DNA from: Acinetobacter piscicola
Lineage (GTDB): Bacteria > Pseudomonadota > Gammaproteobacteria > Pseudomonadales > Moraxellaceae
Assembly (NCBI RefSeq): GCF_015218165.1
Contig: NZ_CP048659.1
Coordinates: forward strand, 2,604,001 to 2,668,000
Length of the DNA: 64,000 nt
Reading direction: 5' to 3'
Part shown: in pieces, positions 36,442 to 48,505 of the stretch
Layout: each line of letters begins with the position of its first letter
Numbering within the stretch: the stretch's first letter is position 1
Made by a program: the position numbers and the translations under genes
Notes under the pieces: model-generated
Database searches by the model: none
What the model was told of the DNA's origin: nothing
What the model saw: the letters and a program-made list of their open reading frames with translations, nothing else

Positions 36442-37541
36442 CATCCTGATACAGCTGTAACAACCGTTTCCCCATTTTTCTGACCCAACTCAATATGTTG
36501 AAATTCACGATATTGCCTAATCATTTTAGCCAAATCAGATGAATGGCTTGTCACCCATAATTGAGTAAACTGACTCGCTTCAGCAATCAACATCGCCAGC
36601 GCAGGTAACAACTCAGGGTGTAAGCTATTTTCAGGTTCATTCAATGCCATAAAGTTGGGGGGGCGTGGACTCAGCAATGCCACTGCTAAACACAAAAAGC
36701 GTAATGTCCCATCTGAAAATTCAGCACTTTCCAAAGGTCTCAAAATCCCCTCGCGCTTCATCATCATTTGAAAACGTCCACCCAATTCTTCCACATAAAA
36801 CTGAGTATTAGGAAATGCTTTTTCTAATATCGCATATAAAGTTTCTGTTTGCCCACGCTCTCGTAAAGTCTCAAAAGCCGCTGCCAAATTTGCACCATCA
36901 TGCGCCAAAACAGGTGATCGAATACCCACCTGAGGGATCCGCATCGGAGAATGAGTACTCACCGAAAACTCATGATAAAAACGCCAATTTTTCATGCTTT
37001 CTCGTACTTGTGACACTTCAGGATATAAATGTGGATCAGACAGTTGTCCAAAGATAGAATCTTCCTGCGTTAACGTCATCGGGTAACTCATTTTTTCACC
37101 CTCAACATTTTTTAAAAATGCAGCTTGATTAACCCGTTGCATCAGCTCACTCATACCGCGACGTTGATAGCCACTCAACCAAATGTTTTCTTTTTTCACC
37201 AATGGATCTAAAGCAAATAAACTAATTAATGGCTCAGGAAAACCGATTTCTATCTGATATTCATAATATTGCATGTCTACAGCTAAAATCATTCGTTTTG
37301 GATCTTTCGCCCGATCTCCTACTCGATGACCACCTGCCCACATTACTTTTTGAATCCCGCCTTCTTCAGCAATCGCTTGTGATAAGCGTCCATTGGCTGC
37401 TTCATGCAACAAACGCATCGCTTTATAAAGATTAGATTTGCCACAACCATTTGCACCACTGATGATATTTAATTGTTTTAAGGGCAAGTTAAGCTTGCGA
37501 ACTGAACGAAAGCCTTGAATCATGACAGATTGAATGGTCAT
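36441..37541 (-). CDS. AAA-family ATPase, RecF/SMC-like (OLD-type domain)
   Basis: The 366-residue product has a P-loop of the SMC/RecF type (IISGANGCGKSNLYKAM), preceded by the typical start (SVMIQGFRSVRKLNLPLKQ). Late motifs are the signature-like SDGTLRFLCLAVALLSP, Walker B in FMALNEPENSLHP and a switch His in WVTSHSSDL. Such stand-alone AAA_21 proteins are known in DNA repair, phage defence or as orphan regulators; there is no partner nuclease gene next to it here. The frame opens at 37610, inside the hairpin of the sthA terminator, so the ATG at 37541, matching family N-termini, is the likely start. Confidence 0.85.
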   Translation of the reverse strand: MTIQSVMIQGFRSVRKLNLPLKQLNIISGANGCGKSNLYKAMRLLHEAANGRLSQAIAEEGGIQKVMWAGGHRVGDRAKDPKRMILAVDMQYYEYQIEIGFPEPLISLFALDPLVKKENIWLSGYQRRGMSELMQRVNQAAFLKNVEGEKMSYPMTLTQEDSIFGQLSDPHLYPEVSQVRESMKNWRFYHEFSVSTHSPMRIPQVGIRSPVLAHDGANLAAAFETLRERGQTETLYAILEKAFPNTQFYVEELGGRFQMMMKREGILRPLESAEFSDGTLRFLCLAVALLSPRPPNFMALNEPENSLHPELLPALAMLIAEASQFTQLWVTSHSSDLAKMIRQYREFQHIELGQKNGETVVTAVSG

Positions 37542-37597
37542 AGTATTGTGCACATCTTCTATTTTTTGTGAGACGCTAATGGTTGTACTCAATTCAT

Positions 37598-37626
37598 AAA
37601 AAACCCGCAAGCCTAAACTTACGGGT
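37598..37626 (-). terminator. Terminator of sthA
   Basis: On the reverse strand CCCGTAAG pairs with CTTGCGGG (one G-U wobble), followed by TTTTTT. It lies 30 bases past the sthA stop codon. Confidence 0.78.
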
Positions 37627-37656
37627 GAAATACGATATAAAAATTTTAAAATCGTT

Positions 37657-39072
37657 TTAGAATAAACGATTCATACCATTGAGTGTCGCTACACGGTACG
37701 CTTCAGCCATCGTTGGATAGTTAAATGTCGTTTCAACAAAATACTTAATGGTGTTATTTCCACTTTGCATCACGGCTTGACCGATGTGAATAATTTCAGC
37801 TGCATTATTACCAAAACAGTGCACACCCAATAATTCCAAAGTGTCGCGGTGGAATAAGATTTTAAGCTCTCCCACGGTATCGCCCGTAATTTGTGCACGC
37901 GCTAAATGACGGAATGATGCTTGCCCCACTTCATATGGAATTTTTTCTTCAGTCAACTGACTTTCAGTCTTACCAAAGAATGAAATCTCAGGAATAGTAT
38001 AAATTCCTGTTGGAATGTCCTTCACGGGTTTAATGTCTTTTTCACCAGACATATTTGAACCAGCACAGCGACCTTGGTCATAGGCAGCCGATGCAAGAGA
38101 TGGCCAACCAATGACGTCACCCGCCGCATAAATATTTTCAACTTCAGTTTGGTATTGATCATTCACAGCAAGCTGACCACGACTGTTTGGTGTGATCCCT
38201 ACATTTTCCAAACCTAAGCCATCGGTATTCCCTGAACGACCATTACACCACAAAATCGCATCTGCTTTGATTTTTTTACCACTTTGTAAATGCAGTACAA
38301 CATGGTCATCAAAGGTTTCTAAATGGTCAATTTGCTCATTGTGGCGAATCAATACACCTTGTTCACGCAAATGATAAGACAAGGCATCAGCAATTTCATC
38401 ATCCAAATAGCTTAAAAGTTGATGTTGGGTATTAATCAAGTCAACTTTATGATCTAGACCAATAAAAATCGATGCATATTCGCAACCAATCACACCCGCA
38501 CCATAAATAATGATTTTATGAATCGTAAAATCAAGGTCTAAAATTTTGTCTGAATCAAATACACGAGGATGATTAAAGTCTAAACCTTGTGGATGATATG
38601 GACGGCTACCTGTTGCTACAACCAATTGACCATAACCTAATGTTTCTTTAATGCCATCTTCACCAAAAATGATGACTGTATTTTTATCCTGAATATAGGC
38701 TTGACCATGAAATACATCAATATTATTACGGTCATAAAAACGTGAATGCGTATCGACTTGTTGTTGAATCACTTTATGTGCATTACGCAATACTTGTTTC
38801 ATGGTGAATTGTTTCCAATCCCCAACCTTTTTAAACATCGGATCACGCTGGTAACGAATAATACTCGATACCGTTTGACGCAGTGCTTTACTTGGAATTG
38901 TGCCGACATGAGTACAGTTACCACCCAACTGCTCACGCACATCCACAATTGCAACACGCTTACCGGATTTAGCAAGCTTCATTGCCGCGCCTTCACCAGC
39001 AGGACCTGAGCCAAGTACGACTGCATCGTATTTCACATAATTCCCACTAACGACTTCTTTTTTACGTGGCAT
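37657..39072 (-). CDS. sthA: Soluble pyridine nucleotide transhydrogenase
   Basis: SthA balances NADH and NADPH. The 471-residue flavoprotein has the FAD motif [17 protein letters not shown], the modified redox segment [16 protein letters not shown] in which only one of the two cysteines of the disulfide oxidoreductase family remains (as expected for SthA), the NAD-binding [16 protein letters not shown], and the C-terminal dimerisation domain. Length matches E. coli SthA (466). It is divergent from lipA. The next gene downstream is an unrelated ATPase. Confidence 0.96.
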   Translation of the reverse strand: MPRKKEVVSGNYVKYDAVVLGSGPAGEGAAMKLAKSGKRVAIVDVREQLGGNCTHVGTIPSKALRQTVSSIIRYQRDPMFKKVGDWKQFTMKQVLRNAHKVIQQQVDTHSRFYDRNNIDVFHGQAYIQDKNTVIIFGEDGIKETLGYGQLVVATGSRPYHPQGLDFNHPRVFDSDKILDLDFTIHKIIIYGAGVIGCEYASIFIGLDHKVDLINTQHQLLSYLDDEIADALSYHLREQGVLIRHNEQIDHLETFDDHVVLHLQSGKKIKADAILWCNGRSGNTDGLGLENVGITPNSRGQLAVNDQYQTEVENIYAAGDVIGWPSLASAAYDQGRCAGSNMSGEKDIKPVKDIPTGIYTIPEISFFGKTESQLTEEKIPYEVGQASFRHLARAQITGDTVGELKILFHRDTLELLGVHCFGNNAAEIIHIGQAVMQSGNNTIKYFVETTFNYPTMAEAYRVATLNGMNRLF

Positions 39073-39266
39073 TCAAAGCTCCTTCCGAATTCTGTCTATA
39101 TGCAATGTATATTATGAACTAAACTCACATAATTTTCTGTATTTCCCATGCATATATTCTGTGATAACTACATTTAGAAAATGAATAGTGTTTTTACCCT
39201 TTCATTTTCCAATTCCGCTATAATATAGCGAAATACCTACCGTCAAAAACAGTGGAAAAGTTGAAT

Positions 39267-40280
39267 ATGTCAGAAAACCGTAAACCTGAACAGGGTGTAA
39301 AATTACGTGGTGCAGAAAAAGTTGCTCGTATTCCTGTAAAAGTTGTACCAACGGTTGAAGCACCTCGAAAGCCAGACTGGATTCGGGTGAAAATGGCTGC
39401 GCCTGATGAAGTTCAGCGTATCAAAACAACACTTCGCGCTCAAAAATTACATACCGTGTGTGAAGAAGCAGCTTGTCCCAACCTCCCTGAATGTTTTGGT
39501 GGTGGTACTGCAACCTTTATGATCATGGGTGATATTTGTACCCGTCGCTGTCCATTCTGTGATGTCGCACATGGTCGCCCAAATGCACTTGACCCTGATG
39601 AGCCACGTCACATGGCGGAAACCATTGCCAATCTTGGTTTAAAATATGCCGTGATTACCTCTGTAGACCGTGATGATCTCCTCGATGGAGGTGCGCAACA
39701 TTTTGTCGATTGTATTAAAGAAGCTCGTGCTTTAAGTCCTAAAACTTTATTGGAAATTTTAGTGCCTGACTTCCGTGGTCGTATGGATGTGGCTTTACGC
39801 ATCATGACTGAATGTCCACCTGATGTATTTAATCACAACATTGAAACTGTACCCCGCTTGTACAAAGCCATGCGTCCAGGTTCTGACTATCAGCATTCTC
39901 TAAACTTATTAAAAATGTTTAAAGAATACTGCCCTGAAATTCCAACCAAATGTGGTTTGATGGTGGGAATTGGTGAAACTGAAGAAGAAGTCATTGCTTT
40001 GCTTGATGATCTTCACGCACATGGCGTGGACTATGTGACCATTGGTCAGTATTTACAACCTTCGAAAGAACATGCACCGATAGACCGTTTTGTCACGCCT
40101 GAAGAGTTTGAGCGTTATACAGCACATGGTCAAAAGCTTGGTTTTAGAAACATTTGGGCAGCGCCAATGGTGCGTTCAAGTTATTTTGCAGACCGTCAAT
40201 ATTATGGTGAGCCTGTTCCACAAGTACGTCGCAAGACTGATCCTGCGAAGAAAATTGCAGTGCAAACTATTGAAGCTTAA
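39267..40280 (+). CDS. lipA: Lipoyl synthase
   Basis: LipA inserts two sulfurs into octanoyl groups on lipoyl domains using radical SAM chemistry. The 337-residue protein has the auxiliary cluster cysteines in [16 protein letters not shown] and the radical SAM CxxxCxxC in [13 protein letters not shown], and the C-terminal SSYFADRQY with the conserved Arg-Ser-Ser-Tyr. GTG at 39252 is an alternative start; ATG at 39267 has GGAAAAG upstream and gives the common N-terminus ([10 protein letters not shown]). It ends before a strong terminator. Confidence 0.97.
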   Translation: MSENRKPEQGVKLRGAEKVARIPVKVVPTVEAPRKPDWIRVKMAAPDEVQRIKTTLRAQKLHTVCEEAACPNLPECFGGGTATFMIMGDICTRRCPFCDVAHGRPNALDPDEPRHMAETIANLGLKYAVITSVDRDDLLDGGAQHFVDCIKEARALSPKTLLEILVPDFRGRMDVALRIMTECPPDVFNHNIETVPRLYKAMRPGSDYQHSLNLLKMFKEYCPEIPTKCGLMVGIGETEEEVIALLDDLHAHGVDYVTIGQYLQPSKEHAPIDRFVTPEEFERYTAHGQKLGFRNIWAAPMVRSSYFADRQYYGEPVPQVRRKTDPAKKIAVQTIEA

Positions 40281-40302
40281 TTAAAAATATATAGCTTAAA
40301 AT

Positions 40303-40332
40303 AAAAAGCCCATCTAAAAAGATGGGCTTTTT
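40303..40332 (+). terminator. Terminator of lipA
   Basis: AAAAAGCCCATC and GATGGGCTTTTT flank a 6-base loop, a canonical rho-independent form. Confidence 0.88.
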
Positions 40333-40578
40333 GATATCAACAACATTATTTAATCAAGCTATTGACAATAAAATGATTGAATACTTCAATTTATGACACA
40401 AAATACCATACGCACAGCGAAAGACTAAACATGCATATTGAATATAACAGCAGTGCAAAAAATTGATCAATTATTGCAACGAAAATCACATTAATTTCAA
40501 TAAAATATAACAGCATCAAATTATAAAAATTAAAAAAATCATTATCTTATAAAAAAAAATTACATGAAGTAAAATTAT

Positions 40579-41799
40579 ATGCTCTATAAACTCGTGTCTT
40601 TAGGTCGCACAATGAACCTACCATCCCCTGATTTTTTAACTGCATTTAGTATGGCAGCATTGACAGCTTTTACAGTGTCATGGGTGATGTGGGCATTGGG
40701 CAAGCACTATTGGAAACAAGGCATGTCTTGGGCTGTGATAAGCACTTTATTATATGCTTTTGCTTACATCAGTTTCCTTTTACAAAATATATTGGAATGG
40801 TTCGTCATTCCTGTCATTTCCAAATTATTCATCAGTTTTGCGATTGCAACCTTTACAGTCGCTTTAGAACGCTTTTGCCAAAGTACTCAATGGAATCGTG
40901 ATTGTGCTGTTATTTTAATTCCGATATTCGCCACGCTTACTTTAGCCATAAGCTGTCTACCCCAAAATATTGCATGGTTTAACATGCTGCAAAGTGTAAT
41001 CACCGTATTACAAACCATATATACCATTTTGGTTTTATTTCGCATGCGCTCACGGACCCCTGGTACAGGTTGGCTGTTGGTCAGCGGTGGTGCCTTAATT
41101 CATCTTGCCACAATACTCCCCCTTATGTTTATAGCAGCTCGCCCAAATCCTGAATTTACAATACAAGCCTCTACACAAGATATTTTAGCGATGTGGGCAA
41201 TTTGTCTAATTTTATTTTTAAAAATGGTGGTGATGTCATTTGGTTTTTTAATTATGCTTCGAGACCGTCAAGCCGCAATTGAAGAAGATAAAGCAAGGCT
41301 TGATTATTTAACCCAACTCCCTAATCGCGCTACGCTAGTTGAAGCAATACGAGAAGCGACCTTACAAGCATCCAAGCAGCTAACCCCCTTGTCTTTAATG
41401 GTAATTGATATTGACCACTTTAAAAAATTTAATGATGAATATGGACACTTAGCAGGTGACCGTGTCATTCAAGTCGTTGCACAAATATTAAGACAACAAT
41501 GCCGAGAAATGGATTTAGCTGCCCGTTACGGAGGTGAAGAGTTTATTCTACTTTTACCTCATACCACATTAGATGAAGCACATATTTTAGCAGAACGTCT
41601 ATGTCATCATGTTCGTTCGATCATGGTGGACTTAGATGGAACACGACAATTAAATATCACCATTAGCGTGGGTGTACACTGCTGCATCCCAACACAAAAT
41701 AGTACGTGGGAATCATTGGTTGCAGTTGCTGATGAGGCAATGTATCTTGCTAAGCAAAGGGGACGTGATCGAGTGGTTTTATCTAACTCGTTAACTTAA
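40579..41799 (+). CDS. Membrane diguanylate cyclase (GGDEF)
   Basis: The 406-residue protein makes cyclic di-GMP. About six transmembrane helices (residues 18-225) precede a short linker and a GGDEF domain with active-site GGEEF at residues 318-322. The I-site RxxD (Arg309-Asp312) five residues ahead suggests product inhibition. DxDHFKxFND (277-286) and the late SVGVH motif are intact, so it should be active. The membrane part has no clear known sensor family. ATG at 40612 is an alternative start. No target effector lies next to it. Confidence 0.92.
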   Translation: MLYKLVSLGRTMNLPSPDFLTAFSMAALTAFTVSWVMWALGKHYWKQGMSWAVISTLLYAFAYISFLLQNILEWFVIPVISKLFISFAIATFTVALERFCQSTQWNRDCAVILIPIFATLTLAISCLPQNIAWFNMLQSVITVLQTIYTILVLFRMRSRTPGTGWLLVSGGALIHLATILPLMFIAARPNPEFTIQASTQDILAMWAICLILFLKMVVMSFGFLIMLRDRQAAIEEDKARLDYLTQLPNRATLVEAIREATLQASKQLTPLSLMVIDIDHFKKFNDEYGHLAGDRVIQVVAQILRQQCREMDLAARYGGEEFILLLPHTTLDEAHILAERLCHHVRSIMVDLDGTRQLNITISVGVHCCIPTQNSTWESLVAVADEAMYLAKQRGRDRVVLSNSLT

Positions 41800-42183
41800 C
41801 CACTTTGATCTGCCTTTAAAACCGATAAAAATTTATCCATTTGTTACAGGAATCTGCTTAAAAAGCAAACATGCCGATAAGCTTGGTATCATCGGTCACA
41901 TACAATCAAAAAAATTACCTAATAACAATCAAGCGCTCAGATTTTTCACGCAGTCGTGTCGTTCCACAAAATACTAATATCTGAATAAAACCTTGAGAAC
42001 AACAGCATATTCTTTAAGTGTAGTGTTGTCACTGATGCAATATATAAGCAATGGATGTATCACTCACAACTTAGATGACACCCTAAAATAGGTATTTTTT
42101 AAACTCAAATGCTTTAAAGCTGTGAATATTGTTTTATTTTTAAACAGTTATTTATTTTTTTGATTTTAAATGCAGAAAAATAT
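41800..42183. other. Intergenic region upstream of tRNA-Glu
   Basis: AT-rich, without a gene or clear terminator. No repeat or RNA gene is seen before the tRNA promoter. Confidence 0.4.
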
Positions 42184-42212
42184 TTGACACTTTTAAATAT
42201 CCACCCTAATAT
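42184..42212 (+). promoter_or_regulatory. Promoter of the tRNA-Glu pair
   Basis: TTGACA (42184-42189) and TAATAT (42207-42212) are separated by exactly 17 bp, close to sigma-70 consensus. The downstream discriminator is GC-rich (CGCCC), as for stringently controlled stable RNA genes. Confidence 0.82.
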
Positions 42213-42229
42213 ACGCCCACCTCTGAAAC

Positions 42230-42305
42230 GACCCTATCGTCTAGAGGCCTAGGACATCGCCCTTTCACGGCGGTAACCGGGGTTCGAATCCCCGTAGGGT
42301 CGCCA
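42230..42305 (+). tRNA. tRNA-Glu (anticodon UUC), copy 1
   Basis: A 76-nt tRNA: acceptor GACCCTA with TAGGGTC, then G and encoded CCA. The anticodon loop CTTTCAC gives TTC. It is followed 48 bp on by an identical copy. Confidence 0.96.
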
Positions 42306-42353
42306 TTAATTCATGGTTTAGTTTCTAAATTCAAAGGTACGCCTCATCTTATT

Positions 42354-42429
42354 GACCCTATCGTCTAGAGGCCTAGGACATCGCCCTTTCACGGCGGTAA
42401 CCGGGGTTCGAATCCCCGTAGGGTCGCCA
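42354..42429 (+). tRNA. tRNA-Glu (anticodon UUC), copy 2
   Basis: Identical to copy 1 over all 76 nt, with the same encoded CCA. Probably co-transcribed from the same promoter. Confidence 0.96.
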
Positions 42430-42680
42430 TATATCTAATATACTGTGCTTAATACATAAGCATTCTAGTATTCATGCTTTTTTATTTTTAAATCTCTCGC
42501 AATGAATTTAATCATTCATTCTTTGTGTATGTTCTCGCATTTCCAAATGATTATTCACTCATAATCGTTAACTCCTCTTTGTCAATAATGACAATTGTCT
42601 TTACTTTATCAATTCTTCTTTGAACTCTGCATCAATAACACCTACAATGTTGCGCTTCGTTATTTAGCTAAATTACTTTT

Positions 42681-44099
42681 ATGCAGTCACCTCACACACA
42701 GCATGATGCTCCAAATCAAGGACATTCTGCACCATTAAAACGTGCTATGAGCACGCGACACTTGGTGATGATCTCACTGGGTGGTGCCATTGGTACGGGC
42801 TTATTTTTAAGTTCAGGTGAAGTTATTGCACAAACAGGACCGATTGGTGCCATTATTTCTTATATTTTGGGTGGGATCATCGCCTATATGGTGATGCTAT
42901 GTTTAGGTGAACTTGCAGTGCATATGCCAGAATCAGGTTCATTTGGAACATATGCACAAAAATATATTGGCCCTGCAACAGGTTATACGGTGACATGGCT
43001 ATATTGGCTCACATGGTCAGCAACCCTAGGCACTGAATTTACCGCTGCAGCATTATTGATGCAGGAATGGTTTCCACAAGTGTCTATGTGGCTATGGACG
43101 ATTATTTTTGCAGGCGTAGTGTTTGGTCTCAATATGAGTTCAACACGTTGGTTTGCTGAGTCTGAATTTTGGCTATCTTTGGTCAAAGTCATCACGGTTA
43201 TTGCCTTTATTGTATTAGGCTTGTTAGCAATCTTTGGTCTGGTCAATTATGAAGGTTATAGTTCCGCGCCATTATTTAGCAACTTAACGGGTAATGATTG
43301 GTTTCCTAATGGGCTAATTCCTATTTTTACCACCATGCTGATTGTTAATTTTGCATTTTCAGGCACAGAGTTAATTGGTGTTGCAGCAGGTGAAACTAAA
43401 GATCCTGCAAAAAATGTTCCCAAAGCCATCAATACTGCTATCTGGCGTTTATTGATTTTCTTTGTCGGAACAATCATTGTGATTAGTGCGCTCTTACCGC
43501 ATGAAATGGCAGGTTTAAATGCAGAAGGTGTCAGCAGTAGTCCTTTTGTCACCGTCTTTAATCATATTGGTATCCCATATGCAGAAGACATTATTCGTTT
43601 CGTCATCATTACCGCCTTGTTATCTGCTGCCAATTCAGGTTTATTCGCAGCCTCTCGCATGATGTGGTCATTATCTGCAAAAAAACAACTGCCGACTGTT
43701 TTTTCTAAACTGAATGCACGTGGTATTCCTTATATTGCAGTTATGGTCACTATGCTGGGGGCATTACCGGGTTTATTGTCTGAACATTTTGCACCTGAAA
43801 CCATTTTCAAAAACTTACTTGGTGTTGCGGCATTTACGATGGTCGTCGTGTGGATGAGTATTTGTTGGAGTCAGTTTAATTTCCGCCGTGAATGGTATAA
43901 ATCAGGTCGTCGTAAAGAAGAATTAGGTTTTGCTGCGCCGTTATTTCCCATCGTACCGATTTTAGGTTTTGTGTTCTGTTTCATTACTTGTATCAGTATG
44001 GTATTCGACCCTGACATGGTGGTGGGTTTTATCTGCTGTTTAATTTTTATCACTTGCTGTTATGCAAGTTATGCATATTTGTATAAAGACTCAGAATAA
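42681..44099 (+). CDS. Amino-acid permease (APC family, MmuP-like)
   Basis: The 472-residue protein has 12 transmembrane helices and the amino-acid permease signature near the N-terminus (HLVMISLGGAIGTGLFLSSG, GPIGAIISYILGG, CLGELAVHMPESGSFGTYA). It resembles the E. coli S-methylmethionine permease MmuP most clearly in WLYWLTWSATLGTEFTAAALLMQ. Substrate is not certain; other amino acids of the AAT family are possible. It lacks a strong ribosome site. A terminator follows at 44138. Confidence 0.88.
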   Translation: MQSPHTQHDAPNQGHSAPLKRAMSTRHLVMISLGGAIGTGLFLSSGEVIAQTGPIGAIISYILGGIIAYMVMLCLGELAVHMPESGSFGTYAQKYIGPATGYTVTWLYWLTWSATLGTEFTAAALLMQEWFPQVSMWLWTIIFAGVVFGLNMSSTRWFAESEFWLSLVKVITVIAFIVLGLLAIFGLVNYEGYSSAPLFSNLTGNDWFPNGLIPIFTTMLIVNFAFSGTELIGVAAGETKDPAKNVPKAINTAIWRLLIFFVGTIIVISALLPHEMAGLNAEGVSSSPFVTVFNHIGIPYAEDIIRFVIITALLSAANSGLFAASRMMWSLSAKKQLPTVFSKLNARGIPYIAVMVTMLGALPGLLSEHFAPETIFKNLLGVAAFTMVVVWMSICWSQFNFRREWYKSGRRKEELGFAAPLFPIVPILGFVFCFITCISMVFDPDMVVGFICCLIFITCCYASYAYLYKDSE

Positions 44100-44137
44100 T
44101 AATGTTCTTGCACATTTATTTCCTAGCTAAATCTTTT

Positions 44138-44166
44138 AGAGCAGACTAACCCTCTGCTCTTTTTTA
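44138..44166 (+). terminator. Terminator of the permease gene
   Basis: AGAGCAGA (44138-44145) and TCTGCTCT (44153-44160) with a 7-base loop and a following T-run. Confidence 0.85.
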
Positions 44167-44273
44167 TCTACCAATCAATTGGTAATTTTTAAATACCATT
44201 TCAAATGAATGCAAACATAGCCATCAAGGGCTAAATTTTGTAGAATAGCGCTTTATTTCCCATGGTTTTGGTT

Positions 44274-44759
44274 ATGACCTCTTGGACTCCTCATGTTACT
44301 GTCGCTACAGTTGTAGAAAAAGATGGAAAATTCCTTTTTGTTGAAGAACATACGGAAGGTGTAACACATACGGTATTTAACCAACCCGCAGGACATGTCG
44401 AGTGCGGTGAATCCATTGTACAAGCAGCAATTCGTGAAACCATGGAAGAAACAGGTCATGCAGTCGAAGTAGACGCTTTACTCGGTATGTATACGTATAC
44501 ACCTCCGATGTTTCCTGACCGCACCTATTTTAGATTTTGCTTTTTAGCCCATGTTTTAGATTATTTCCCAGAAGCCGAGCTTGATACAGGCATTGTTGGA
44601 CCAAAGTGGATGACACTTGACGAACTCATCGAGTCAGCCCGCGCCCGTAGTCCATTGGTGATTAAAGCTGTACAAGATGCACTTTCTGGGCAAAAATACC
44701 CACTTTCGCTCATCTATGAGCATCAAAACTCTCCTTTCATTTCAAATTTGGATGCCTAG
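44274..44759 (+). CDS. nudJ: NUDIX hydrolase, NudJ type
   Basis: NudJ hydrolyses nucleoside and thiamine (HMP) pyrophosphates. The 161-residue protein has the Nudix box [23 protein letters not shown] and the NudJ-like start ([21 protein letters not shown]). The frame also has an ATG at 44262; neither start has a good ribosome site, and I choose 44274 because it gives the family N-terminus. It precedes mnmA closely (its stop is 4 bp before the chosen mnmA start), the same order as in other gamma-proteobacteria. Confidence 0.9.
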   Translation: MTSWTPHVTVATVVEKDGKFLFVEEHTEGVTHTVFNQPAGHVECGESIVQAAIRETMEETGHAVEVDALLGMYTYTPPMFPDRTYFRFCFLAHVLDYFPEAELDTGIVGPKWMTLDELIESARARSPLVIKAVQDALSGQKYPLSLIYEHQNSPFISNLDA

Positions 44760-44763
44760 TCCT

Positions 44764-45900
44764 ATGCAACAACGTGTCATCGTCGGTATGTCGGGTGGTG
44801 TAGATTCTTCTGTTTCTGCTGCACTTTTACTTCAACAGGGTTATCAGGTTGAAGGGCTTTTCATGAAAAACTGGGAAGAAGATGATGGCACGGAATATTG
44901 TACTGCAATGGAAGACCTTGCCGATGCACAAGCTGTGTGTGACAAAATCGGTATCAAATTACATACAGCCAACTTTGCCATGGAATACTGGGATCGCGTA
45001 TTTGAGCATTTTCTACAAGAATATGCCGCAGGTCGTACACCTAACCCAGATATTTTATGTAATAAAGAAATTAAATTTCGTGCATTTTTAGACCATGCCG
45101 TAAACTTAGGTGCAGACTTTATTGCGACTGGACATTATTGTCGTCGTGGTGAAACATTAACCAACGCTCGTGGTGAACAATACGCACCCTTACTGCGTGG
45201 TGTAGATCAAAATAAAGATCAAACCTATTTCCTCCATGCGGTTCATGGTCGTGAAATCAATAAAACCTTGTTCCCTGTCGGTGAAATTGAAAAACCACAA
45301 GTACGTAAAATTGCTGAAGAACTCGGTTTAGCCACAGCCAAGAAAAAAGACTCTACAGGGATCTGTTTTATTGGCGAACGTCGTTTTAATGACTTTTTAA
45401 AGCAATATTTACCTGCTCAACCTGGAAAAATTGTCCTTGATACAGGAAAAGAGGTTGGTGAACATCATGGCTTAATGTACTATACGCTCGGTCAGCGTGG
45501 TGGGATTGGTTTAGGCGGTCTCAAAGGTGCTGAAGAAGGTGCATGGTTCGTTTTACATAAAGACATTGAAAATAACCGTTTAGTGATTGGTCAAGGTCAT
45601 GAACATCCACTCATGCAAAGCACCATTTTATGGTCTGAAGCGATTGACTGGGTCGCTGGTGAACAAGACATTCCTGAAGCTGGTTTTAAATGTACGGCAA
45701 AAACACGTTATCGTCAGCCTGATCAGACCTGTACTTTGTTTAAAGACCCAACTACACCCAATGGTGTACGCGTAGAGTTTGATGAACCACAACGTGCAGT
45801 CACACCAGGTCAAAGCGTCGTGTTCTATGTAGATGACGTCTGCTTAGGTGGTGGTGTGATTCATCATACCAATGCACCAAAACCTGATTTTATTGATTAA
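44764..45900 (+). CDS. mnmA: tRNA 2-thiouridylase
   Basis: MnmA inserts sulfur at U34 of tRNA-Lys, -Glu and -Gln. The 378-residue protein has the PP-loop SGGVDSS (residues 10-16), the [12 protein letters not shown] segment, and the two catalytic cysteines in [12 protein letters not shown] and [12 protein letters not shown]. The frame opens at 44677 inside nudJ; the ATG at 44764 begins the known family sequence and is preceded by GGA. It lies between nudJ and hflD, a conserved order. Confidence 0.97.
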   Translation: MQQRVIVGMSGGVDSSVSAALLLQQGYQVEGLFMKNWEEDDGTEYCTAMEDLADAQAVCDKIGIKLHTANFAMEYWDRVFEHFLQEYAAGRTPNPDILCNKEIKFRAFLDHAVNLGADFIATGHYCRRGETLTNARGEQYAPLLRGVDQNKDQTYFLHAVHGREINKTLFPVGEIEKPQVRKIAEELGLATAKKKDSTGICFIGERRFNDFLKQYLPAQPGKIVLDTGKEVGEHHGLMYYTLGQRGGIGLGGLKGAEEGAWFVLHKDIENNRLVIGQGHEHPLMQSTILWSEAIDWVAGEQDIPEAGFKCTAKTRYRQPDQTCTLFKDPTTPNGVRVEFDEPQRAVTPGQSVVFYVDDVCLGGGVIHHTNAPKPDFID

Positions 45901-45930
45901 GTCATTCAACAAACTGCAAGGAATTTAGGC

Positions 45931-46662
45931 ATGGTTGATCTACCCTTTCAACAGCCTCAAACTTTGAATCCACTCCAAAATAAAACTTTGGCGTTAGCAG
46001 CTGTGTTTCAAGCCACACAGCTCACCCATATGACTGCAATGTCAGGACGTCAAAGTATTGGTGAAAGTGGTAATTTCTATTTTGAACAACTCATCAAAGC
46101 TAGCCTAAATATCCGCCCTCAAGACAATCAATCCTCAAAAACTTTAGATTTTTTTCATCAATTATCTGATATTTCTTTGGGTTTAAAGACCTTAGAAGGC
46201 AGCATTACCCAACCCTTTAATTCTGCACCAAAGTCAAGAATTCCAAAATTATCCAATGCTAAACTGCCTATGTCCTATGCCATGGCATTATTAAGCTTGG
46301 AAAAAAAAGTTTATAGCAATCCCGAATTTGTCGAAATCATTGAAAAATCTCAGCAAAAAATCTTAAAACAGCTGTCTTTTTTTGATAATGATTATACTCA
46401 TCCAAGTATTATTGCTAATCTTGCACAGACCTATGTCGATACCGCAGGACAAATCAATCCACGTATTTTAGTGCGTGGTAATGCCGAAGCATTTAAAGAC
46501 CCTACACATACCAATCGTATTCGCGCTTGTCTATTTACAGGTTTGCAAATGGCGCACCTTTGGCGTCAGCTCGGTGGTAGTTCTTGGGCAATGATTTTTA
46601 GCAAACGTAAATTGCTACAGGATCTTCAAGACCTTGCTCGCCTTCAATATCAGGTTACCTAA
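45931..46662 (+). CDS. hflD: HflD-like protein
   Basis: The 243-residue protein matches the HflD (YcfC) family: [19 protein letters not shown] at the start, [10 protein letters not shown], and late [29 protein letters not shown]. In E. coli HflD binds lambda CII at the membrane and tunes lysogeny; its normal cellular role is not known. AAGGA stands upstream of the ATG. It lies 30 bp after mnmA and 59 bp before purB, the classical mnmA-hflD-purB order. Confidence 0.93.
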   Translation: MVDLPFQQPQTLNPLQNKTLALAAVFQATQLTHMTAMSGRQSIGESGNFYFEQLIKASLNIRPQDNQSSKTLDFFHQLSDISLGLKTLEGSITQPFNSAPKSRIPKLSNAKLPMSYAMALLSLEKKVYSNPEFVEIIEKSQQKILKQLSFFDNDYTHPSIIANLAQTYVDTAGQINPRILVRGNAEAFKDPTHTNRIRACLFTGLQMAHLWRQLGGSSWAMIFSKRKLLQDLQDLARLQYQVT

Positions 46663-46712
46663 CTTGAATGAAGCAGCATCTTTTTCGCTTTTCGTTTAAT
46701 TCCAAAGTCTAA

Positions 46713-48110
<1,398 letters not shown>

Positions 48111-48125
48111 TCGATTAAGAAAAAT

Positions 48126-48155
48126 AAAAAGCGAAGCCTAGGCTTCGCTTTTTTT
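48126..48155 (+). terminator. Terminator of purB
   Basis: AAAAAGCGAAGCC and GGCTTCGCTTTTT flank two bases; the run of T continues. Confidence 0.88.
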
Positions 48156-48174
48156 ATCAATCATATTGTATACA

Positions 48175-48417
48175 CTATGGTAATGGGCAATAATGCATCC
48201 AATCTGCTTTCATTTTTTCTAATTCATCACCCGTCAATATATCACTATAATAAATAAAATAAGTCGTATCTGGATATTGGATTTTATGTCGATAGAGCAT
48301 GCCACGTAAAGACACTAAAAGCTCTTCAGGAAAATCTCCATCGAGTTGATCAAGCTCTTCAAAATCATAATTAAAATAACAATTTTGCGTCGCAATAAAG
48401 GCTTCAATAACCGCCAT
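48175..48417 (-). CDS. Small uncharacterised acidic protein
   Basis: An 80-residue protein of unknown family, acidic (pattern FEELDQLDGDFPEELL) and aromatic (TTYFIYYSD). AGGGATT lies upstream of the ATG. Such small acidic proteins are common in this genus; no role is visible. It stands between purB and the Bap-like gene on the same strand as the latter, with an 88-bp gap, so it could be in the same transcript. Confidence 0.65.
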   Translation of the reverse strand: MAVIEAFIATQNCYFNYDFEELDQLDGDFPEELLVSLRGMLYRHKIQYPDTTYFIYYSDILTGDELEKMKADWMHYCPLP

Positions 48418-48505
48418 ACATAATCCCTAATTCTACGAAATGCCATACATACTGTTTAAAAAGTAGAAAAAACAATGTCAATCATCGCTTACTCATATTT
48501 AAACT

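Noticed and set aside
36441..37541. AAA ATPase as part of a two-gene anti-phage system.
   Set aside because: No nuclease, TOPRIM or other effector gene is adjacent; neighbours are pirin and sthA.
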